This document shows, piece by piece, positions 57,717-64,000 of a DNA stretch of 64,000 nucleotides. The stretch spans positions 218,938 through 282,937 of the forward strand of contig MNCI01017655.1 of the NCBI GenBank assembly GCA_015680685.1, given 5' to 3'. Position 1 is the stretch's first letter. Each line of letters begins with the position of its first letter. The position numbers and the translations under genes were made by a program. The notes under the pieces were generated by a model. That model was not told the DNA's origin. It searched no databases and saw only the letters and a program-made list of their open reading frames with translations. This DNA comes from Gnetum montanum (Eukaryota; Streptophyta; Gnetopsida; Gnetales; Gnetaceae).

Positions 57717-59719
57717 AACCCCAAATCCATGCGACAGCTTGCTAAAGGCAAAAATGGGGTGCCCTAAATGGTTTAGTTGATTAAATAGGGACTTACTGGA
57801 TGTAACGAGGGTGTAGCATGGTTAGCCATAGTGCTAATGCAAAATGGTGCTAAGTGTGCAAGCGGTGTTTACGGTGTTAATGGTGTCAACGATGTCAGCG
57901 GGGTCAAGCATAGTCAAGATTTTTAGTGAAGTGGATAGAGTGGGTGGTGACAATGTGTGTAGACCATTGCCCAAGCATAATTTTAGGCACGGCTATGAGG
58001 TAAAACCACAAAAAATGCAAGTAAAGTGTGAAAAATGCAAGAGAGAGAGAGAGAGAGAGAGAAGCAGAACACCATCCCAAATAGGGTTGAGCATAGTTAA
58101 CACCAAAAGGGGTTAGAAGGTACATGGTGTACAATAGGAGTAGTGGACAACATAGTCATAGTCTTGGAGGTGTCAGGCCATGAAGATTAGCACTCTATCA
58201 AGGCATCTACGTCTACCACGTTGGCCACTACAATGTACCATTGGCTGCAATGTTCTGGTGGACTGCAATGGTCTACAACTTTGCCAATATGCCTTTGGTC
58301 TTCTCCCAAACTTTCCTTAGATTTGCTCACATCAAAAATCAACCAACCCCAAAAATGTTGAGGGCAAGGCTATTTATAGATTTAGGGTTAGTGGAAAATG
58401 TAGGATGGCTACCACATGGCAAAGGGGATAGTTCGGACTATGCTCTCACCCAAATACACTCTCCACTGGGCTAGTGGTGTTGTGCTTTATTGTACTCTAC
58501 CAGACTTTGCAAAACTATGAGACTGTGACTATGCTACCAACCGCATGTGTGTGCCAAGAAGATTGCAAGGTACCTAAAAAATGAAAGCCAGAGACTACGC
58601 TCTCCATGGTCTCGCATGGGGTTGAGCATAGTTACAATTTTGGGGCAAAAGAAAATCCAAGAAAAAAAGCATTTTTGCTTACTTCGCTTGCTAAAGATGA
58701 GTTGACTGCACTTTGGAGCTAAGTCAAGCATTGTTGTTGTGTTGTGGAGGCCATTGGAAACTATTTTGGCTAACTACACTTGACTACGCTCTAGATTGGG
58801 GGAGAGCATAGTCCCACACTTAGAAAAAAAATGCAGAAAAAATGGTCATGTGCTAACTACATTCTCCACTAGAGGCTAACTATGCTTTGGGTTGGTGGAG
58901 AGCATAGTCCTGGGACTTTGAAAAATTTTTCAAAAAACTTGCTCCCTGCTGACTACACTCTCTATGAGAGGCTGACTATGCTCCCAACTGGGGGTGAGCA
59001 TAGTCTCAACACTTAGAAAAAATTTGCAAAAACTGCCTTTTGTGCTAACTATGCTCTCCATGAGAGGCTAACTATGCTCTCAACTAGGGGAGAGCATAGT
59101 CCCAACACTTAGAAAAAATTTGCAAAAATTAGCTTTCATATTAATTACGCTCTCCACGAGAGGCTGACTACGCTCTAAACTAGAGGAGAGTGTAGTCCTA
59201 GCACTTCGAAAAAATTTGCAAAAAATTGGTTTTCGTGCTAACTAGGCTCTCCACAAGAGGCTGACTACACTCTCAATTGGGGAAAAGCATAGTTCCAGCG
59301 CTTAGAAAAAATTTGCAAAAATTGGCTTTCATGCTAATTAGACTTTCCATGAGAGGTTGACTATGCTCCCAATTGGAGGAGAGTGTAGTCCCAGCAATTA
59401 AAAAAAATTTGCAAAAAAAAAAACTAGCTTTCGTGCTAACTACGCTCTCCATGAGAGGTTGACTACACTCTCAACTGGCAGAGAGTGTAGTCCTAGCACT
59501 TAGAAAAAATTTGCAAAAAATTGGCTTTCATACTAACTACGCTCTCCATGAGAGGCTGACTACACTCTCAACTAAGGAAGAGCGTAGTCTCAACACTTAG
59601 CCAAAATTGTAGAAACTGGCCTTCGTGCTAACTACACTCTCAATTGGGTTTGAGCATAGTCTCAACACTTATCCAAAATTGTAGTCAGGATACCATAGTC
59701 TAGATTAGGTGGTGTTTTA
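57708..59719 (-). repeat. 5' LTR of element G
   Basis: Minus orientation from TAAAACACC (59,719; TG mutated) to about 57,708. Collinear with 30,113-32,169: the (GA)n run is longer here (58,040-58,062), the TATA box is at 58,371-58,378 and there are about ten hairpin units. A clear primer site next to the right LTR could not be assigned, because fragment H adjoins it. Confidence 0.7.
58430..59690 (-). repeat. Tandem hairpin array in U3 of G (right LTR)
   Basis: About ten 95-105 bp units built as in the left LTR (GACTATGCTCTC ... GAGAGCATAGTC, then 'cacttagaaaaaatttgcaaaaa'). Well-formed example near 59,068-59,100. Confidence 0.85.
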
Positions 59720-59839
59720 GTTGCAGTATAGATCTGCATTGCAGAGGTGTGGTGGAGGTGTTAACTTGCATTGTAGTAGTTCTATTGATCTTCATTATTG
59801 GAGTTGTGGTGGATAGATTCGCAAGAGTTCCACAATGGT

Positions 59840-60650
59840 AGATTTGTTTAATTTTACTCTTCATCAGGAAAGTTCTTCTAACTTGCCTAAAATAGATTTC
59901 CTTCTTCTGGATGATATTTTTGATGTGGTTTCTAAAGATTTTGCAACACATTTTATTTTCCTTCAAATTGTGGGATTTCTACCAAGGTCATTGAGTATTC
60001 ATACATAAATCCAAAGCCTCTTTTATCCCAGGGCATTTAAGTTTCCCATGCTCCTTACTACACTCGGAACTTTATCCTAGTGAAACTATTTGAGGCCTCT
60101 CAGGTCAAGAAGGTTGTCTATATCAAAATGTTTCCAACATGAAATGCAACTCTCATTGTGCATGCCTGGAAATTTGACTTTAATGTTAATGACCTAGCTT
60201 ACAACACAATTTCATTTTATGTTGAATTACCAAACCTTCCCCTTATTATTTCATCTGTAGAAAGGAACATCGTGAGTACCCTCGATCCTATTATTTTTGA
60301 CCATAGCACTATGATTAATGGAACTCAATTCCGTTGCTACTGTATCAAACTTAATATTGCTCAAAGAAAGACTTCATTAACCCTTGTAATTGGTGGAAAA
60401 CTCTTCACTCAAAAAATAGATTATTTTTATCTCCCAAACTCCTATAGTTATTGTCATTAGGCCAAGCATCATATCTCAGCTTGCCCCTTCTTAGCAAAGA
60501 AAAAACACTCTGTTGAGTCTCAAAAAATTGATTTCCCAAATGCACTAGCATCCCATCCATCATTAGAATCCTTTATGTTTGGAACCTCTTCCAAAAATGT
60601 TCCAAAGTCTTTCTCTTCGACTAGCCCCTCCAACATACAAGCACCATGAT
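59840..60650 (+). pseudogene. LINE K ORF1 relic
   Basis: The readable frame includes WKFDFNVNDLAYNTISFYVEL-type sequence, PNLPL, STLDPIIFD, a block IKLNIAQRKTS and GGKLFTQKIDYFYLPNS, then a CCHC knuckle with the second position damaged (C-x-x-x..H-x-x-SACP, about 60,445-60,487). This is the DUF4283 plus zinc-knuckle arrangement of plant LINE ORF1, an RNA-binding chaperone. The best open stretch is 60,158-60,460. Stops lie upstream and at the knuckle. Confidence 0.65.
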
Positions 60651-61955
60651 GAACTAAGAAAAATTTAGTGCTAGATACCTTTAATCTTTATCTTCGTTTC
60701 TTTTGTTGTAGAAATTATCACCTTGTCTATGACTAACCTATGAGTCGTATCCCATGGAGAAATGGTTTAAAGTCAAAAGATCATCAATACATAAAACCAA
60801 TGATTAGATCTAGATTCAATTGAGAACACTACACTTACAACTATCACCCATAAGTAAAAACAAAAATATTCATCTTAACTTTTAACATTAAGTTCAAAGA
60901 TGGATACAATCAATTAAATCAAATTTAATTTAAATAAGTTTATGAAAAATAAGAAAGATTACAAAGGAGACATTACCTAATTTGTGACCCTGCTTTGTTG
61001 TCTCTACAATGCAACAACTTCACAATCTTAAAACATTGTTAGCTATTAATTTCCACAAAGCATCAATGCTCTTTCTTGACAATTTTGTGCACAAACAAAA
61101 ATTCTAATATGGTGTGGTTCTCTCAATAGTATCCTCTCTATGTTTCTTCAATCCTTTTTTCTATTCTCCATCCCCTCTATTGCATTTGACTAAGGAATTT
61201 ATAAGGACCAGTCTAGCACATGAGGAACCATCACCTATGCGTAACGGCCATAGCAATTACTACCCACTCATAACATCCACTGTAACATCCACAACCATCA
61301 CCTGCATAGGTAACATTCACTATAATTTCCACTGCCACCACCCATGTAGGTAATGTTCACTGTAACATCCATCAATCATGTGGCAAAGAAATGCATAGCT
61401 TCCACCGCCCACATGTAGGTAACATTCACTATAACGTTCATTGATCATGTGGCAAAGAAACGTGCAACTCCCACTACCCACATGCAGGTAACAGTTGCAA
61501 GAACATGTAGTTGTAAAAATGGATGGGAACCACGCCTCATTACCCATGTAACATCTATTGCAAAAAAATGGCAATCTCCATTAGGGTAATGTGTAGGAAA
61601 CAGCTGTAGTTACATGGTCAAAGAACATGGTTGATGGAGTGGCACACCCACATTGCAACACCAATATCCAAGTTGTAGTTCCATTATTACCATAAATCCT
61701 CAACATGCATTCCTATTACTACTGCAAAAACAAAACCAGAAACTAGACAACATAACAACAGTATAGATCAATGAGTTGGATTCTTCAACTACCATCACAT
61801 GACTACCCAATAACAAAACCTGCACCTCTAGTTTGAGTGTTTAATACATAAAAACTAATAAATTAATAATAATAAACTAATACTCATCACTATAATAAAC
61901 TAAAATACAATAACCTAAAACAAATTAAAATAACTAAAATAAACATTAATTAAAT
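60650..61955. repeat. AT-rich insert in LINE K with ~70-bp tandem repeats
   Basis: No ORF supported. At 61,290-61,500 a ~70-bp unit (CCCAYATGTAGGTAAYRTTCACT... ATCATGTGGCAAAGAAA) occurs two to three times (unit starts near 61,341, 61,409 and 61,478). The rest is AT-rich; no ends or target duplication could be fixed. Confidence 0.45.
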
Positions 61956-61959
61956 GATT

Positions 61960-63217
61960 AATAATATATAATTAAGATTTTAAAACTACCAATTTTGGGA
62001 TTTAACATGCCACAATCAGGTTCACGTATGAAGATAACCACCACAGCACATGTCACTCCCTCAAAGTCATTTAATGACTTAGTCTTAGGTGAAGAGTTTG
62101 TGACATGCAATGGAAGGAAATGAGTTAAACCTTCCTCCTTTACAACTTCACCCTCCACTTCCTCTCTAATGAACACTTCCATAGCCCCTGTCATTACAAA
62201 CAAGTCCTTTTCCATTCTCTCATAAGCAATGGAAGTTGATACTTTGACTTTCAAACCTTCTGTGAACTTTCATTCGACATGCCCTCTACTTCCCCATGAA
62301 CCTCTTATTGTGGAACATTCAAGGCCTTATGAATAGGCTTTGATGAAAGCATGCAAGCAACTTTCTTTCCAGTCTAAATATTGCTTTCAATTTCATTCTC
62401 CTTCAAGAAATTAAGATTTCAATAGACCATTTATCTCTTTCAGCCCATTAGTTTCTCCCTCACTCATCAATTCTTGCTACTTCCCATGTTAGTGAGCAAG
62501 GGGGAGCTGCCATTATCTTCTCAACTTATTGGAAAGATAAAATCATTCAAAGCAGTTTCAATTTTGACCATATAGTTTCTTGGACTACCTTCTCCTTCTC
62601 ACATGGTCCTTTCGATATCTACTCAATTTATGCCCCTAATGACTCTACAAAGCATGCTCTTTTATGGTAGGAACTAGTTAATTCTCTTTTCTCAGTACCT
62701 TGGATTTTTTAAGGAGATTTTAATATGGTAGAACTCTCTCAAGATGAGGTTGGGGGTGTTTTTTCAACTACCAAATTCTAAGTATCAAACCTAGTCAACC
62801 TTTAAGAAAAAGTTCTACCTCTCTGATGGGGTGGATGTCTTTACTAGTGATCTCCTTCATAGTTTTACTTGGAGCAATCTTTGTCTTGGGTAGGTTCACA
62901 TCTACAGTTGGTTAGATAGGTTCTATTTTTTCACCCTTTCTTTCTAGCAAGCCTCCTCTACTACTATGGTTCATTAACACCCAACCTTATCAGGTCATCT
63001 TCACATCACTATATTTATTCAAAGTCATGGTAGCAACCACAAACATAATTTCCATCTTTTCCAACTACACAGTAATTACTTCTCTTCCCTTTCTACCCAA
63101 CTTCTTCTCTCAAACCTTTGGAATTCCAAACCTAGGTTCTTAAATCATGTGGTTTGGATTAAATGGTGGCATTGTGCTTCTTGTAGAGTGTAGAACTTCA
63201 CTCATTATTACAATAAG
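61960..63217 (+). pseudogene. LINE K ORF1 tail and ORF2 endonuclease relic
   Basis: From 62,490: GGAAIIFSTYWKDK, then SWTTFSFSHGPFDIYSIYAPND (62,575-62,642), LVNSLFSVPWIF*GDFNMVE (62,665-62,731) and SFTWSNLCLG..HIYSWLDRF (62,858-62,925). These match the AP-endonuclease domain of plant LINEs: SIYAPND, the GDFN-M catalytic block, and W.N...SRLDRF. Stops are present, for example before GDFN. The domain ends around 63,000; J interrupts at 63,217. Confidence 0.75.
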
Positions 63218-64000
63218 TGATGAGTGGCGAGGTACCCCTACACTCAACCATACGAATACGAGCGTGCACGAGTGATCCAGTCGAACTCCGCAGACTAAAT
63301 GCCTTAACGCCACAAGAAACACTTGGGGTTAATCGTTCGTTGTCTTCCCAAGCTTGCTTGTATGTGTCACGGTGTATGGTTAAGCAAGTCTGAGGTATGT
63401 GATTTTTTTGGTATTTTTCAGTTTATCGCCTATGCTATGAGAGAAAAGGTTGAGAAACTAACTAACTCTAAATAATGTCCTAAGTCTAAATTAACTAGTG
63501 TCAGCATCCGTTCCCACTTACCGGACACACCCTGAACTATGCAACTGTGGCTACCAAACGCTAATCGTTACTGGGATCACCACACATAACGCAAGTGCTT
63601 GAAGTGGTCGTGCTGAGACACCTATTTAGCTTAAGTGTGATAAGCAGCCGATTCCTTGGCTAGCCGTACACACCCGTGGATGCTCGTAGCCAAGTCGTAC
63701 TTATCACACGTTCTAGCCTAGCGATGAGTAGCCGATTCCTTAACTAGCCGTACACATTGGACTACCACTAGGATTACCAAGCGCAGATCCTAGAATACGC
63801 TACTGGGTTACCAAGCAGCCAATGCTCGTAGTTAAGTCGTACTCACGCATTACGACGAGCAGCCGATTCCTTGATTAGCCGTACACATCCGTAGATGCTT
63901 GTAATCAAGTCGTACTCGTACACACTAAGAAAGCAATAAATAACAACAATAATTAAAACCATGTACTGCAAGGTTTATCCAATCAAGTTCGTCTTTATTG
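63218..64000 (-). repeat. 3' LTR of element J (minus strand), entering from the right
   Basis: Reverse complement of the family LTR end: TGATGAGTGGCGAGG at 63,218. No primer site lies to its left, so this is the outer 3' end and the element body lies off-window to the right. AATAAAGA on minus near 63,993-64,000. The R/U5 part is enlarged by a thrice-repeated module (63,635-63,920). It keeps far more CpG than the other LTRs, suggesting a recent insertion. Confidence 0.8.
63635..63920 (-). repeat. Three nested hairpin modules in LTR of J
   Basis: Arm pairs: CTTGGCTA (63,655-63,662)/TAGCCAAG (63,687-63,694); CTTAACTA (63,739-63,746)/TAGTTAAG (63,829-63,836); CTTGATTA (63,870-63,877)/TAATCAAG (63,902-63,909). 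The first is enclosed by GTGTGATAAG (63,635-63,644)/CTTATCACAC (63,700-63,709), the second by GCGATGAGTA/TACTCACGC. Each copy is preceded by GCCGATTC and carries GCCGTACAC inside. Confidence 0.85.

Larger units (their letters stand above)
30113..59719 (-). mobile_element. Element G: giant Tat/Ogre-like retrotransposon with nested insertions
   Basis: Two related 2.0-kb regions (30,113-32,169 and 57,708-59,719) in the same orientation, each with a minus-strand TATA box and a hairpin array, serve as LTRs. Between them, on the minus strand, lie gag (48,952-46,160), protease (46,100-45,400), RT (36,520-35,900), two RNase H segments (35,900-34,940) and integrase (34,850-33,465). A second RNase H between the first RNase H and integrase is characteristic of the Tat lineage. 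After removing nested E and F, the length is about 20 kb, within the range known for Ogre elements. It also carries an antisense gene relic and a captured Athila fragment. Confidence 0.75.
59720..63217 (+). mobile_element. LINE K (plus strand), interrupted by G on the left and J on the right
   Basis: Contains an ORF1-like region (59,840-60,650), a 1.3-kb unassigned AT-rich stretch, an ORF1 C-terminal-like stretch (61,960-62,400) and the ORF2 endonuclease domain (62,470-62,990). It is broken at 63,217 by the LTR of J. RT and the 3' end lie off-window beyond J. The upstream part should lie left of G. Confidence 0.65.

Noticed and set aside
58040-58062. (GA)n run as a boundary or regulatory element
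   Set aside because: Simple microsatellite present at variable length in both LTRs of G; no further support.
60158-60460. Stand-alone plant gene
   Set aside because: The reading matches the LINE ORF1 arrangement with a damaged zinc knuckle and stops on both sides.

Overview
The window looks like intergenic DNA from a large-genome land plant. It is AT-rich and packed with decayed, nested Ty3/gypsy retrotransposons. Two lineages are present: an Athila-like one (primer site complementary to plant tRNA-Asp, LTRs of about 0.85 kb with TGATG...CATCA ends) and one giant Tat/Ogre-like element with two RNase H segments. There are also two LINEs. I see no intact host gene, no RNA gene and nothing bacterial. 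Species cannot be named; a gymnosperm or other giant-genome plant would fit, but that is a guess.

Left nest, 1-27,259. Element C (+ strand, body 20,878-27,259, left part off-window) holds element A (+, 4,005-20,877, left part off-window). Element B (+, 10,141-19,437) sits inside the 3' spacer of A and is flanked by a perfect 5-bp target duplication, CCATC. The minus-strand element D (from before 1 to 4,004) sits inside the gag of A. A, B and C carry broken gag-pro-RT-RNase H-integrase genes. D has gag followed directly by the 3' spacer, with no pol.

Middle, 27,260-30,112. A 5'-truncated LINE fragment (27,364-28,526, minus) lies between perfect 15-bp target duplications. It is followed by a truncated Athila-type LTR (28,791-29,217) and 0.9 kb of uninformative AT-rich DNA.

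Right nest, 30,113-59,719. Element G (minus, Tat/Ogre-like) has LTRs of about 2.0 kb at 30,113-32,169 and 57,708-59,719. Each LTR carries about ten tandem units of roughly 100 bp, each able to form a hairpin. Going leftward from the right LTR, G contains a captured Athila pro-RT fragment (H), a nested gag-pro-only Athila element (E, 49,493-56,612, target duplication CTACG/CTATG), gag, protease, a plus-strand (antisense) intron-bearing gene relic with an FCP1-like HAD phosphatase segment (41,108-44,690), a truncated Athila copy (F), a coiled-coil region, RT, two RNase H segments, integrase and the left LTR. G appears to have inserted into a plus-strand LINE (K). K continues at 59,720-63,217 and is interrupted by the LTR of another minus-strand Athila-like element (J), which runs off the right edge.

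Most useful points: the LTR of J (and of D and F) carries paired arms that differ between copies yet stay complementary; B has a foldback 5' LTR that was nevertheless integrated; A and B share an integrase with Lys in place of the catalytic Glu, implying mobilisation in trans; pol-less gag elements recur; and G carries a gene relic with introns antisense to its own genes.
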